DNA of 64,000 nt from Bacteroidota bacterium. GTDB lineage: Bacteria > Bacteroidota > Bacteroidia > B-17B0 > Aurantibacillaceae. A model generated the notes under the pieces. The model was not told where the DNA came from and ran no database searches. It saw only the letters and a list, made by a program, of their open reading frames with translations. Position numbers and translations under genes: made by a program. Positions 8,261 to 17,325 of this stretch are shown piece after piece (positions within the stretch are counted from its first letter, which is position 1; each line of letters starts with the position of its first letter). Location: positions 62,001 through 126,000 of the forward strand of contig JAJNDK010000001.1 of NCBI GenBank assembly GCA_021156365.1, in the 5' to 3' direction.

Positions 8261-9982
8261 ATGAGAAAAAGTTCTTTTAAGAAAACTGTTCTGCTGTTGC
8301 TCCTTTTTTGTTTGAACTGCTTATCGCCTGTGAATGCCCAGCCACCCGGTTATCTGTATTACAAAACCGTCAATATCGACCCGGCCATGGTGGCAGGTGC
8401 CTCCGACTTTACGGATTTCCCGGTTTATATTACCATAACTAATAATGATCTTCGCTCTTCGAACGGAGGGTATGTTGCCTCCGCTGCCGGAACGGATATC
8501 GTGTTTACAGGTAGTGACGGGACTACAATTATACCACATGAGCTGGAGCTGTACGACCCTGCATCCGGAAGCCTGATCGTTTGGGTACGCGTCCCGCTTT
8601 TGAAAACGGATGTTTCGACGGTTTTATATATGTATTACGGAAACTCCTGTGCTATTGTGGGAAGCGGATCGGCCTGGCCTTCGGTATATAGATCCGTTCT
8701 TCACCTCGATGAAAATCCGGCGACCACAGCCCCGCAAATGAAAGACAGCTCTCCCGGTACAAACCCCGGAACCTGCTATGGCAGCATGAACAGCTCCAAT
8801 TCTGTTGCGGGTAAGCTATCCAGGGCTGTTTCGTTTGATGAGACCGACGATCATATCCGGATCCCTGATTTTGATTACACGGCTTCCAATGCCTTTTCTG
8901 TTTCATATTGGTTCTATGTTCCGGATAATGTGGGGACTTCGTATCAGTATATGTACAGCCATGGTAATTACGGTGTGTTTAATTCGCTGAATACATACTT
9001 CGGTGAAGCAAGTCTTTCCATCACTGCCGATCAGAATATGCTGAAGACCGTGTTCCAGGATAACAACGATGCCACCAATCCCAATGCATTGGATGCCGGC
9101 ACCAACCGTGCGAATGCAGGCTGGCATTATTATGTGTTTACAGTGGATGCGCCCGGAAACCCCACGGTATATATCGATGGGCAGCTGATCAGCAATCTGA
9201 GTTTCCAGGGAGGCAACAGCTATAACCCGGCAACGGATATTTTCCTTGGGGGCCGCAGTGATCTCAGCAGTACACGTTTTTATGGAGGCCTGTTGGATGA
9301 GTTACATATACTCAGTGCTGCCCGCAGTTCGGATCAGATACTAACGGAGTATAACAATCAATCAGCTCCTTCCGCCTTTTATTCAGTGAGTGCACAGTTC
9401 ACTACTTCTATTATTCCCTGCAGTCCTTTGCCGATCGGGCTGATCTCTTTTACAGCCAGTATACTGGACGCAAAAGCAGTGAAAGCAGACTGGAGCACTA
9501 TAACGGAAACGAATAACAGTCATTTCATCATTCAACGGAGCGTGGATGCAATTAACTGGACCAATCTCGGCCAGGTGCCCGGAATATTTTACAGCAATAC
9601 GCTTCGGAATTATGAATACATCGATCACGATCCGCTGATGGGTATTGCCTATTACCGGCTCAAACAGGTGGATGTAAACGGTGATTACAGCTATTCGGAG
9701 ATCGAATCTGTTAATTTTGAAGGGCTGGAGATCGTAACGGCTTATCCCAATCCCTCATCCGGGCATTTCACAGTATTGATCAATTCTGCGGAGGCGGAGC
9801 AGGTGTTTATAGAATTGTTCAGTCCTATGGGTCAGCTGTTACTCTCGGATGAATTACTGAATGCCAAGGGAGTGAATGCCTACGAGGTGGATACGAAAGA
9901 ATATGCTCCGGGTATTTATTTACTAAGAGTGTTTACAAAAAATTGGGAGTTTGAAGATAAGACGAGGGTGGAGATTGATTAA
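8261..9982 (+). CDS. Secreted DUF2341 + LamG-like protein with T9SS type A sorting domain
   Basis: A signal peptide (VLLLLLFCLNCLSPVNAQ) leads into a DUF2341 domain (about residues 35-130: DFTDFPVYITI ... VLYMYYGN). A concanavalin A/LamG-like domain follows (about 140-370: LDENPATTAP, DNVGTSYQYMYSHG, NAGWHYYVFTVDA, GGLLDELHIL). After a spacer domain, the C-terminus is a type A T9SS signal: AYPNPSSGHFTV, then LFSPMGQLL, then KEYAPGIYLLRV. The protein is exported across the outer membrane and left on the surface or released. The combination is typical of carbohydrate- or matrix-binding secreted proteins. It follows the 7516 gene at 4 bases. Confidence 0.9.
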   Translation: MRKSSFKKTVLLLLLFCLNCLSPVNAQPPGYLYYKTVNIDPAMVAGASDFTDFPVYITITNNDLRSSNGGYVASAAGTDIVFTGSDGTTIIPHELELYDPASGSLIVWVRVPLLKTDVSTVLYMYYGNSCAIVGSGSAWPSVYRSVLHLDENPATTAPQMKDSSPGTNPGTCYGSMNSSNSVAGKLSRAVSFDETDDHIRIPDFDYTASNAFSVSYWFYVPDNVGTSYQYMYSHGNYGVFNSLNTYFGEASLSITADQNMLKTVFQDNNDATNPNALDAGTNRANAGWHYYVFTVDAPGNPTVYIDGQLISNLSFQGGNSYNPATDIFLGGRSDLSSTRFYGGLLDELHILSAARSSDQILTEYNNQSAPSAFYSVSAQFTTSIIPCSPLPIGLISFTASILDAKAVKADWSTITETNNSHFIIQRSVDAINWTNLGQVPGIFYSNTLRNYEYIDHDPLMGIAYYRLKQVDVNGDYSYSEIESVNFEGLEIVTAYPNPSSGHFTVLINSAEAEQVFIELFSPMGQLLLSDELLNAKGVNAYEVDTKEYAPGIYLLRVFTKNWEFEDKTRVEID

Positions 9983-9986
9983 ACTC

Positions 9987-11213
9987 TTAATTACAATGAC
10001 TTGAATAATAATTTTTCAGATCATTGTATTCGTGGAGATAGATATCCTTGTCTTTTAATTGCATAATTATCTTAATATCTGTGCAAGCCTTTTCATTGTT
10101 TCTGAGTTTAATGAATATCCGGGCTCTGTATATATATGAATTGATCAGGTCAGGTTCTATATTTATAGCTTTATTATAACAATCCATACTTTCATTCAGC
10201 TGATTTAAACCGTATAGTAAACACGCCTTTGTGTCAAAAAAATTGGCCTCTGAAGAATCTATCTTTAAACACTTTTCTATATAGGGCATTCCCTCCTGGT
10301 GTTTTTTCTGAAGAAAATAATTCCAGGCAATACCATTATATGTTGAAGCCCTCTCAGGATCGAGCTTAAGGGAAGTCTTGTATGACTTTAAAGCTTTGGG
10401 GTATTGTTTTAGCTGATGGTAACAATGCCCGATACTGTTATAAATCTCAGCATCGTTTTTCGTCTTTTTAAGACATTTTTTGAAAGAAGTAATTGCTTCA
10501 GTATATTTTTTTGTTCCTGAAAAAATATGCCCCAATAATAATTAATGTAATTTTCGCCGGGCCTTAATTTTTCAAGATTCTTCATGTCTGCTTCTGCACT
10601 GCGAAAGTCTTTCATTTCAAGATGCATATCCATTTTCTTTATTAATGCGCCGGTATACTCCGGTAATAATCCTATGCACATATCTATGTGTTTAAACGCG
10701 CGTTTAAATGAATCCAATTCAAAATAATTCCAACTCTTTCTATAGTTATACAAATATTTGAATTCTAACAAAGTATCATTATTGCTACGTTTTTTAAATT
10801 CAATTTTCATTTTATCCAGATCAAGGTTCTTTTCGATAAGAGAAAAATTTGTCTCGCGAAGTATGCTTCGAAACAAATAAAGATCCTTTTTGTTAAGAGT
10901 AGAGTCGGCGTAATTAATTAACCATGAAAGATATCTATAATTTATTTTCTAATAATGTGCTTTTTTGCAGGCCTTTTGTTAAATCTGAGATAGCACTTTT
11001 GTTGTTGTCTAGATACTTGAAGCAAATACCTCTTCTTATATATAAATAGGCATTAGTAGTATCGCTTTTTATGGCTTTTGAATATAATTGAAGGGAAAGA
11101 CTTACATTGCCTTTCTCCCAAGCACTGTCTGCCCTGTTTCTAAATACTTCCGACTTTTGACAATAAACCTGAAACGAAATAAATGAAGCAAATATAAGTA
11201 GAGCGGTTTTCAT
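9987..11213 (-). pseudogene. Exported TPR-repeat protein, broken by two compensating frameshifts
   Basis: Read on the minus strand, three overlapping or adjacent open pieces join into one 408-residue TPR protein. Piece 1 (11213 to 10935) has a signal peptide (LLIFASFISFQVYCQ) and two TPR-like helices, ending at a TAG. Dropping one A from the AAA near 10939-10945 continues it as ENNYRYLSWLINYADS, then piece 2 (to about 10540). There, adding one base to the GGGG near 10529-10535 turns YYWG-IFF into YYWG-HIFSGTKKYTEAI, which continues the TPR repeats of piece 3 to the stop at 9987. The net shift is zero, so pieces 1 and 3 share a frame. The gene is AT-rich. Either a decaying gene or two homopolymer sequencing errors would explain it. 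Confidence 0.8.
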
Positions 11214-11228
11214 AGAATCACAGAAATA

Positions 11229-13355
11229 TTACTTTCCCATCAGCTTCTTCAATATCTCCTGTGCCGATGTTGCGATCACGGTGCCCGGTCCGAAAACAAA
11301 AGAAACCCCTGCCTTGTATAAGAAATCATAATCCTGCTGCGGGATCACACCACCGGCTACGATCATGATATCTTCCCGGCCGTATTTTTTTAGCTCTTCT
11401 ATAACAGAAGGGATCAGTGTTTTATGTCCTGCCGCTAAGCTTGATACGCCAAGAATGTGTACATCGTTCTCCACCGCCTGCTTGGCAGCTTCTGCCGGCG
11501 TCTGGAACAAAGGACCGATGTCCACATCAAATCCAAGATCGGCAAAGCTGGTTGCGATCACTTTGGCACCGCGGTCGTGCCCGTCCTGTCCCATTTTTGC
11601 AATCATGATGCGCGGGCGGCGTCCTTCCTGTTCGGCAAATGCATCCGCCAGTTTTCGTGCTTCGGTGAAATTTTTGTCCATAGATATTTCTTTTGAATAA
11701 ACACCCGAGATCGAGCGGATGCGGGCCTGGTAACGTCCGTATACTTTTTCAAGTGCAGAGGAAATCTCACCTAAGGTGGCGCGCACTCTTGCTGCATTTA
11801 CGCTTAGCTCCAATAAATTCCCTGTACCTGTTTGTGCCGCATGTGTCAGTGCATCCAGCGCTTCCTGCACTTTTACAGGATCACGTTCTGCCTTTAGTTT
11901 TTTCAACCGGTCCAGCTGTTGCAAACGCACTTTGGTATTGTCTACCTCCAGGATCTCGATATTCGATTTTTCGTTGGTGATATAATTGTTCACTCCTACG
12001 ATAATATCTTTTCCACCGTCGATGCGCGCCTGTTTGCGGGCAGCCGCTTCTTCAATGCGCATTTTAGGGATACCCGTTTCGATCGCTTTGGCCATACCAC
12101 CTAATTGTTCCACTTCTTCTATCAGTGTCCAGGCTTTCTCTGCTATTTGTTGTGTGAGATACTCTACATAATACGAGCCTCCCCATGGATCCACCACATT
12201 GCAGATATCTGTTTCCTGTTGCAGAACGATCTGCGTATTCCGTGCGATACGTGCACTGAAATCGGTAGGCAGAGCAATGGCTTCATCTAATGCATTGGTA
12301 TGCAGGCTTTGGGTGTGCCCCATTGCAGCTGCTAATGCTTCCACACAGGTACGTGTGACATTGTTGAAAGGATCCTGCTCGGTTAAGCTCCATCCGCTGG
12401 TCTGGCAGTGGGTGCGCAGCGCCATGGACTTCGGGTTTTTCGGATCGAACTGTTTCACGATCTTCGCCCAAAGCAATCGTGCAGCCCGCATTTTGGCGAT
12501 CTCCATAAAATGGTTCATACCAATAGCCCAGAAGAAAGAAAGGCGGGGAGCGAATGCATCGATATCCAAACCTGCTTTGATACCCGTACGAATGTATTCC
12601 AATCCATCGGCCAGTGTATAGGCCAGCTCAATATCCGCCGTAGCTCCGGCTTCCTGCATATGATAACCGCTGATAGAAATGGAATTGAACTTCGGCATCC
12701 GTTGGGAAGTGAAAGAAAAAATATCGGCAATGATCCGCATGGATGCTTCCGGCTGATAGATATAGGTATTACGTACCATGAATTCTTTCAGGATATCGTT
12801 CTGGATCGTACCGCTCAGCTTTTCCATGCTTACCCCTTGTTCTTCTGCCGCCACAATATAAAAAGCGAGTACCGGAAGTACCGCACCGTTCATGGTCATA
12901 CTCACACTCATCTGGTCGAGTGGGATCTGGTCGAACAGGATCTTCATATCCAGAATGGAATCGATAGCAACACCTGCCTTGCCCACATCGCCGATCACAC
13001 GTTCATGATCACTATCGTAACCGCGGTGTGTAGCCAGGTCAAAGGCAACCGATAATCCTTTTTGCCCGCCTGCTAAATTTCTCCGGTAAAAAGCATTGCT
13101 TTCCTCAGCGGTACTGAAGCCTGCATATTGCCGGATCGTCCAGGGGCTCTGGATATACATACTGCTGTAGGGGCCGCGAAGAAAAGGTGCGATCCCCGCT
13201 CCGAAGCCGAGGTGTTTTGCGTTCTTCAGATCTTCTTTCGTAAAAGAGGTTTTGATCGCAATTCCTTCGGCAGGAGTGAAGACATCCTTCCCGGCAGGCT
13301 TTGCACTTTTATTGGCAGCCGGTTTGTAATTTATATTCGAAAAATCTTTACGCAT
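11229..13355 (-). CDS. mutB: Methylmalonyl-CoA mutase, large (alpha, B12-binding) subunit
   Basis: The 708-residue product has the usual length. The N-terminal TIM barrel carries the substrate-binding [23 protein letters not shown] and [15 protein letters not shown] motifs. The C-terminal cobalamin-binding domain (from about 583) has GQDGHDRG (DxHxxG, with the Co-ligand His near 593), SSLAAGHKT and GGVIP ... FGPGT. The enzyme interconverts methylmalonyl-CoA and succinyl-CoA in propionate metabolism and acts in the cytoplasm with the small subunit. ATG start at 13355, 9 bases after the ORF6N gene. In most Bacteroidota mutA and mutB are adjacent; here a foreign-looking gene intervenes. No MeaB chaperone or epimerase gene is in the window. 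Confidence 0.97.
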   Translation of the reverse strand: MRKDFSNINYKPAANKSAKPAGKDVFTPAEGIAIKTSFTKEDLKNAKHLGFGAGIAPFLRGPYSSMYIQSPWTIRQYAGFSTAEESNAFYRRNLAGGQKGLSVAFDLATHRGYDSDHERVIGDVGKAGVAIDSILDMKILFDQIPLDQMSVSMTMNGAVLPVLAFYIVAAEEQGVSMEKLSGTIQNDILKEFMVRNTYIYQPEASMRIIADIFSFTSQRMPKFNSISISGYHMQEAGATADIELAYTLADGLEYIRTGIKAGLDIDAFAPRLSFFWAIGMNHFMEIAKMRAARLLWAKIVKQFDPKNPKSMALRTHCQTSGWSLTEQDPFNNVTRTCVEALAAAMGHTQSLHTNALDEAIALPTDFSARIARNTQIVLQQETDICNVVDPWGGSYYVEYLTQQIAEKAWTLIEEVEQLGGMAKAIETGIPKMRIEEAAARKQARIDGGKDIIVGVNNYITNEKSNIEILEVDNTKVRLQQLDRLKKLKAERDPVKVQEALDALTHAAQTGTGNLLELSVNAARVRATLGEISSALEKVYGRYQARIRSISGVYSKEISMDKNFTEARKLADAFAEQEGRRPRIMIAKMGQDGHDRGAKVIATSFADLGFDVDIGPLFQTPAEAAKQAVENDVHILGVSSLAAGHKTLIPSVIEELKKYGREDIMIVAGGVIPQQDYDFLYKAGVSFVFGPGTVIATSAQEILKKLMGK

Positions 13356-13364
13356 AGTAATGTC

Positions 13365-13895
13365 TTATTTTTTGTAACCGATCCGTTTTCTTTCTACCGG
13401 TTGTGTTTTCTGTTCTTCGTCTTTTTGTAGCAGGTAATTTATTGCATCATACACATCTTTGAATTGCCTGTCGTACTTGGTTTCTATCTCTGAAAGTTTT
13501 TTGGTGATGTCCGAGTGAGAGAGTGCATACCCTCTCAGGAATACGAAAGCACGCATGATGGCAATATTAACCATGACAGCTTTTGATGAATTCAATATTC
13601 CGCTCAGCATGGCAAGGCCCTGCTCGGTAAATGCATGCGGAAGTTTTCTGGTGCCACCGCGACCATCCGTTTTTGATATCACATTTTGTGACATCAAAGA
13701 TTCGAACTCATCTTTCGTGAGCTGGAACATAAAATCATCCGGAAAACGTGTATAATTGCGCTTTACCGCTTGGTTCAGTGCACGCGTCTCCACTTCATAC
13801 AATTCCGCAAGGTCAAAGTCAAACATGACTTTCTGGCCGCGGTCCCGATAGCTATCGGGATCATAGATCTTTTTTTGTATGGCGGGTAATTGCAT
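13365..13895 (-). CDS. ORF6N-domain protein, inserted between mutA and mutB
   Basis: The 176-residue product has the ORF6N (KilA-N-related) DNA-binding domain seen in phage antirepressors and in many chromosomal Bacteroidota genes: FDFDLAELYEVETRALNQAVKRN, RFPDDFMFQLT, GGTRKLPHAFTEQGLAMLS and the NIAIMRAFVFLR helix. The C-terminal third is a coiled coil ending in a basic tail. The gene starts 11 bases after mutA and stops 9 bases before mutB, so it is transcribed within the mut operon. The N-terminal DPDSYRD segment is encoded exactly by the dispersed palindrome TCCCGATAGCTATCGGGA. Relatives as I remember them run directly from an I-Y-E/D residue group into RGQ-V-M, so this segment looks like an in-frame insertion. 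Regulatory target unknown. Confidence 0.85.
   Translation of the reverse strand: MQLPAIQKKIYDPDSYRDRGQKVMFDFDLAELYEVETRALNQAVKRNYTRFPDDFMFQLTKDEFESLMSQNVISKTDGRGGTRKLPHAFTEQGLAMLSGILNSSKAVMVNIAIMRAFVFLRGYALSHSDITKKLSEIETKYDRQFKDVYDAINYLLQKDEEQKTQPVERKRIGYKK
13843..13860. repeat. Dispersed palindrome inside the ORF6N coding sequence
   Basis: TCCCGATAGCTATCGGGA is a perfect 18-bp palindrome lying in frame in the ORF6N gene, where the minus strand reads it as part of Asp-Pro-Asp-Ser-Tyr-Arg-Asp. Copies of the same core occur at 18411, 27121 and 52584. Confidence 0.9.
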
Positions 13896-13906
13896 AGATA
13901 CCTGAA

Positions 13907-15241
13907 TTATGCTTTTAATAACTCATTTGTCAATACCAATTGTTTCAAACCATTCGCGGATTTTTCTTTTGCAGGGATTGGTTTCGGCGCATCGGTAGGA
14001 TTCGGATATTTATTCACCCCGATCAGAACGCGTTTCCCGCTTTTGTATTCCGCTACTAATTTCTCCGCCTGCTCTGCGATCATTTTTTGAACAGAGCCTT
14101 TTTCAAACGAAGCGATCAGTCCGCCCTGTTTTTCGATCTGCTTAAATTCCTCCCAGGCTTTCCCTGCTATTTCTTCTGTCAGACTTTCGATGAAAAAAGA
14201 ACCTGCTGCTACATCCGCTACTTTATCCAGGTAGGCTTCTTCTTTGAAGATCAATTGCTGGTTACGGCCCATCCTTGTGCTGAATTCAGTTGCCTCTTTT
14301 CCGTTGAAGCTTTTTATCACTAAGGTATTGCAACCGCCTAATACTGCAGCCATTCCGGATATCGAATCGCGAAGCAGGTTGGTATAACTGTCAACTGTGG
14401 AACGGTAAGTATCACTGGTTTCGCTATGCAGATGCAATGCGGGCTGAATGCCATAGCTCTCAAACAATAAAGCCGCTACTTTTCGGAAGGCGCGTAATTT
14501 GGCGATCTCTTCAAAAAATTCGGTGCCTGTAGCAAGAGAAACGTATATTTTTTTTGCTGTTGCAAGTGTTTTGTTGTTCTCCATCCGGTGGAGGTATTCA
14601 TTCAGGTGTGCCAATGCCAGCGCCAGCTCGGTTGCAGGGCTTGAACCGCTGTTCTGGTACATTCTTCCATCCACGCAGGCGGCGAACAGGGAATGCGTCA
14701 CCTTCGACGTGAGCAAAAAGCTCAGCTCTTCTGCTTTTGCACTGGTACTCCAGCTGCCGGAGCGAATATAATTCCCGATACTGTCGTAATTGATACAGCA
14801 GTTCAGATCTCCGGGTTCGAGTCCCTTTCCGTGTACATAGTTTTGAAAAGCCACTAAAAAAGCAGCCTGGTTTTCCTTCACATCAAACTGCAGGTAGATA
14901 TGCGGAATGGAAATATCATGGAGCAGGAGATCAAGATCATACCGTGTGTTGATAATAAAGCACAATCCCGAAGCGCCATTCTGCAATGCAAAAAACGCCT
15001 GTTTATTGCTTTCCTTTTCATCCTTCACTTCAAATGCCGAGCAGATCTCCCATCCCGGGCTGTTGAACACAGGATCCGGTTGCTGCACAAGATCTTCCGG
15101 GTTATAAAATGGTTTTATAAGGATCCCGTTCCTGTCTTCTTTCAATAAAGACGTATAAGGAATTTCTTTCAGGTCTTTTTCGATCCGCGTTTTCCATTCC
15201 AATGCACTAACCGGTGAAAATCCTTCGAACAATTTTTCCAT
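13907..15241 (-). CDS. mutA: Methylmalonyl-CoA mutase, small (beta) subunit
   Basis: The chosen ATG at 15241 gives 444 residues starting MEKLFEGFSPVSALEW; an upstream in-frame start would add 21 residues that would run over the promoter. The protein has the mutase barrel domain (FNSPGWEICSAFEV, GASGLCFIINTR, YRSTVDSYTNLLRDSISGMAAVLGGCNTL, RMGRNQQLIFKEEAYLDKVADVAAGSFFIESLTEEIA) and ends without the cobalamin domain, as small subunits do. It pairs with MutB to make the active heterodimer. A -7 element (TAACTTTG) lies 27 bases upstream of the start. It is first in the transcript mutA / ORF6N gene / mutB. Confidence 0.95.
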   Translation of the reverse strand: MEKLFEGFSPVSALEWKTRIEKDLKEIPYTSLLKEDRNGILIKPFYNPEDLVQQPDPVFNSPGWEICSAFEVKDEKESNKQAFFALQNGASGLCFIINTRYDLDLLLHDISIPHIYLQFDVKENQAAFLVAFQNYVHGKGLEPGDLNCCINYDSIGNYIRSGSWSTSAKAEELSFLLTSKVTHSLFAACVDGRMYQNSGSSPATELALALAHLNEYLHRMENNKTLATAKKIYVSLATGTEFFEEIAKLRAFRKVAALLFESYGIQPALHLHSETSDTYRSTVDSYTNLLRDSISGMAAVLGGCNTLVIKSFNGKEATEFSTRMGRNQQLIFKEEAYLDKVADVAAGSFFIESLTEEIAGKAWEEFKQIEKQGGLIASFEKGSVQKMIAEQAEKLVAEYKSGKRVLIGVNKYPNPTDAPKPIPAKEKSANGLKQLVLTNELLKA

Positions 15242-15268
15242 ACAAACGATCTGTTTTTTAATAGATTT

Positions 15269-15276
15269 CAAAGTTA
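15269..15276 (-). promoter_or_regulatory. Probable -7 promoter element of mutA
   Basis: The minus strand reads TAACTTTG, a perfect match to the Bacteroidota TAnnTTTG consensus, 27 bases before the mutA ATG. No clear TTG is seen at the -33 position. Confidence 0.6.
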
Positions 15277-15424
15277 ATTTTTTGCAGGAAATAAGCAGCG
15301 GCAACAGCCATTTAAGCCGGATTTTTGCCGGATAAATTTATGAACAGCAGCATTTATCTGCTTTCCGGCCGGTTTGGTTATTGAATTTGGCTGTTTTGAC
15401 GGAAAGTTTCCATGCTTTTTTAAC

Positions 15425-15459
15425 TTTTGGCCCCTGATTCAGGTAAACAAATAATTTTG
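15425..15459 (+). promoter_or_regulatory. Promoter of the isomerase cluster
   Basis: TTTTG (15425-15429), a 22-base spacer and TAATTTTG (15452-15459) fit the Bacteroidota -33/-7 pattern. The TTG at 15427, which could be mistaken for a start codon of the first isomerase gene, is part of the -33 box; the ATG at 15475 is the better start. Confidence 0.65.
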
Positions 15460-15474
15460 CAGATTATTTTCACT

Positions 15475-16356
15475 ATGAAACAGACCTGCTTCCTGATTGC
15501 CATCGCATGCTTTTTTTTGATCTCGTGTAAACGGGACAATGAGCGGGAGGACGGTTTTTCGGTAACCGAGGATAAGCTCTTCTACAAGCTCTGCAAGATC
15601 GGAGACGGCCAGACGCATCCTGAAAAAGGAGACGTATTGTTGCTGAGCGTCAACTATAGAACCCAAAAAGACTCTGTATTCTTTGATTCCAAACACAATG
15701 CCTGGATGGGCTATTTTGTGGCTGTGAATCCGGCTGCCGATAGAAGATGCTTCAAAAGCTACCTCACAGATATGAATGAGGGGGATAGCATGGTATTCCT
15801 GATGCAGCCCGATGCTTTTTTCAAAGAGCTGTTTGATTCCGAAACCCCTTATTTTTCAAAAAAAGACAGCATCGTGAAGGCAGAAGTGAAACTGGTCGCT
15901 ATTATGGATAGCTCGGATATGGATCTGTACAAACAGGGCAGGATGGTAGAGCTGAAGGAGAACACTATAAACGAAGCCGCACAGATCTTAAATTATGCTA
16001 AATCGCAATGGAAGGATTTTGACAGCATTCCCGAAGCTATCCTGTTCAGAAAAAACCGTACGACCAACGATTCTGCTATTACCGAAGGCAAGCAGGTATC
16101 TTTGCGCTATACCGGTTATTTCCTTGATGGGCGGATGTTTGACAATGCCCGATCCGTTAAAACATTTGATTTTACATATGGTTCGCAGCAGCAATTACTT
16201 CCCGGCCTGCAAATGGCATTAGGGGTGATGCGAAAGGGTGAAATAGCAAAAATTATATTACCTTCGCAACTTGCTTACGGAGAATTAGGTAGCGGAAATA
16301 TAGTACCTCCTTATTCACCATTATTGTATGAAATAGAAATAGTAGACGTAAAATAA
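15475..16356 (+). CDS. FKBP-type peptidyl-prolyl isomerase lipoprotein 1
   Basis: Starting at the ATG at 15475 gives 293 residues with a lipoprotein signal (FLIAIACFFLISC, lipobox LISC). The C-terminal FKBP domain (about 195-293) is recognisable from VSLRYTGYFLDGRMFDNA, LLPGLQMALGVMRKGEIAKIILPSQLAYGE and a final YEIEIVDVK. The N-terminal half looks like a degenerate second FKBP-like unit (GDVLLLSVNYRTQKDSVFFDS ... GDSMVFLMQPDAFF). The protein probably assists folding of exported proteins at the periplasmic face of a membrane. It is the first of four isomerase genes on the same strand with gaps of 9, 21 and 128 bases. Confidence 0.9.
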   Translation: MKQTCFLIAIACFFLISCKRDNEREDGFSVTEDKLFYKLCKIGDGQTHPEKGDVLLLSVNYRTQKDSVFFDSKHNAWMGYFVAVNPAADRRCFKSYLTDMNEGDSMVFLMQPDAFFKELFDSETPYFSKKDSIVKAEVKLVAIMDSSDMDLYKQGRMVELKENTINEAAQILNYAKSQWKDFDSIPEAILFRKNRTTNDSAITEGKQVSLRYTGYFLDGRMFDNARSVKTFDFTYGSQQQLLPGLQMALGVMRKGEIAKIILPSQLAYGELGSGNIVPPYSPLLYEIEIVDVK

Positions 16357-16365
16357 ATTAAAAAA

Positions 16366-17304
16366 ATGAACAAACTTTTAATCGCTTCGGCGGGTGTTAT
16401 GGCAATCGCATTTGCTTCATGTTCGGGAGATGATCGTTTTCCGGGTTACGACAAAACAGAAACAGGTATTTATTACAAGCTTCACAAAGAAGGAGACGCT
16501 ACCAAACCGGTAGTAGAAGGTGATGTGGTTTTCATATCGCAGGTAATGTACACCGACAAAGATTCTTTGCTTTTTGATTCAAAGAAAATGTTGCAACCGG
16601 GCGAGCCGTATGCAGTAAAGATCGGTAAATCCATGTACACGGGCGATATGTTCGATGCGATCAAAATGATGCACCTCGGCGACAGTATGACATTCTGCCT
16701 GAATGCAAAAGATATGTGGGCAAAAGCATACAAACAGCCGCTTCCTGCGTTCCTCGACTCAACTTCTTACTTGAAATACAGCATCAAAATAGACAGTATC
16801 TACGGCAAGGACAAAGTTGCGGAAATAGAAAAACAGCAGGCTGAAATGATGAAACAGCAGCAGGCTATGCAGGAGGAAATGGCGAAACAATACCAGGGAA
16901 TGGAAGACAGTTTGCTGCAGGTTAGCCTGAAAAAATTCAAAGTAAGTGCAAAACCTACTGCCAGCGGTCTTTATTTTATGGAAATAAAAAAAGGAACCGG
17001 TCCTAAACTAAAAATGGGTGATGTGGCACAGGTAAAATACACCGGTATGCTGGTGAACGGTGAGACATTCGACAGTTCGGAAGGACGTCCGGAGCCGCTA
17101 TCAGTGGTAATAGGATCCCAGGAGCCGGGCGAGCGCGTAATAGATGCCTGGACCGAGACTTTACTGATGATGAGTGTGGGTTCCAAAGTGAAGATCGTTT
17201 GCCCTTCCTCCATTGCCTACGGACCCATGGGCAACGGACCTATCCCTCCTTATGCACCTCTCTATTTTGATATGGAAGTAGTTGGCATAAAATCTGCTAA
17301 GTAA
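16366..17304 (+). CDS. FKBP-type peptidyl-prolyl isomerase lipoprotein 2
   Basis: The 312-residue product has a lipobox signal (VMAIAFASC). Like its upstream neighbour it holds two FKBP-like halves: a degenerate N-terminal one (GDVVFISQVMYTDKDSLLFDS ... GDSMTFCLNAKDMW), a Gln/Met-rich coiled linker (about 155-185), and a canonical C-terminal FKBP domain (VKYTGMLVNGETFDSSEG, VIDAWTETLLMMSVGSKVKIVCPSSIAYG, PIPPYAPLYFDMEVVGI). It is clearly a paralogue of the 15475 gene and starts 9 bases after it, so tandem duplication and co-transcription are likely. Confidence 0.92.
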   Translation: MNKLLIASAGVMAIAFASCSGDDRFPGYDKTETGIYYKLHKEGDATKPVVEGDVVFISQVMYTDKDSLLFDSKKMLQPGEPYAVKIGKSMYTGDMFDAIKMMHLGDSMTFCLNAKDMWAKAYKQPLPAFLDSTSYLKYSIKIDSIYGKDKVAEIEKQQAEMMKQQQAMQEEMAKQYQGMEDSLLQVSLKKFKVSAKPTASGLYFMEIKKGTGPKLKMGDVAQVKYTGMLVNGETFDSSEGRPEPLSVVIGSQEPGERVIDAWTETLLMMSVGSKVKIVCPSSIAYGPMGNGPIPPYAPLYFDMEVVGIKSAK

Positions 17305-17325
17305 ACCGGCAAAAACGCTATACTT

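Noticed and set aside
11365..13055. Long plus-strand frames over mutB
   Set aside because: Antisense shadows of a well conserved gene.
14805..14835. CCGGGTTCGAGTCCC resembles the T-arm of a tRNA
   Set aside because: It lies within mutA, and no acceptor stem, anticodon arm or D-arm fits around it.
15427..15474. In-frame upstream start TTG for the first isomerase gene
   Set aside because: It overlaps the -33 box of the promoter and would place 16 poor residues before a perfect lipoprotein signal.
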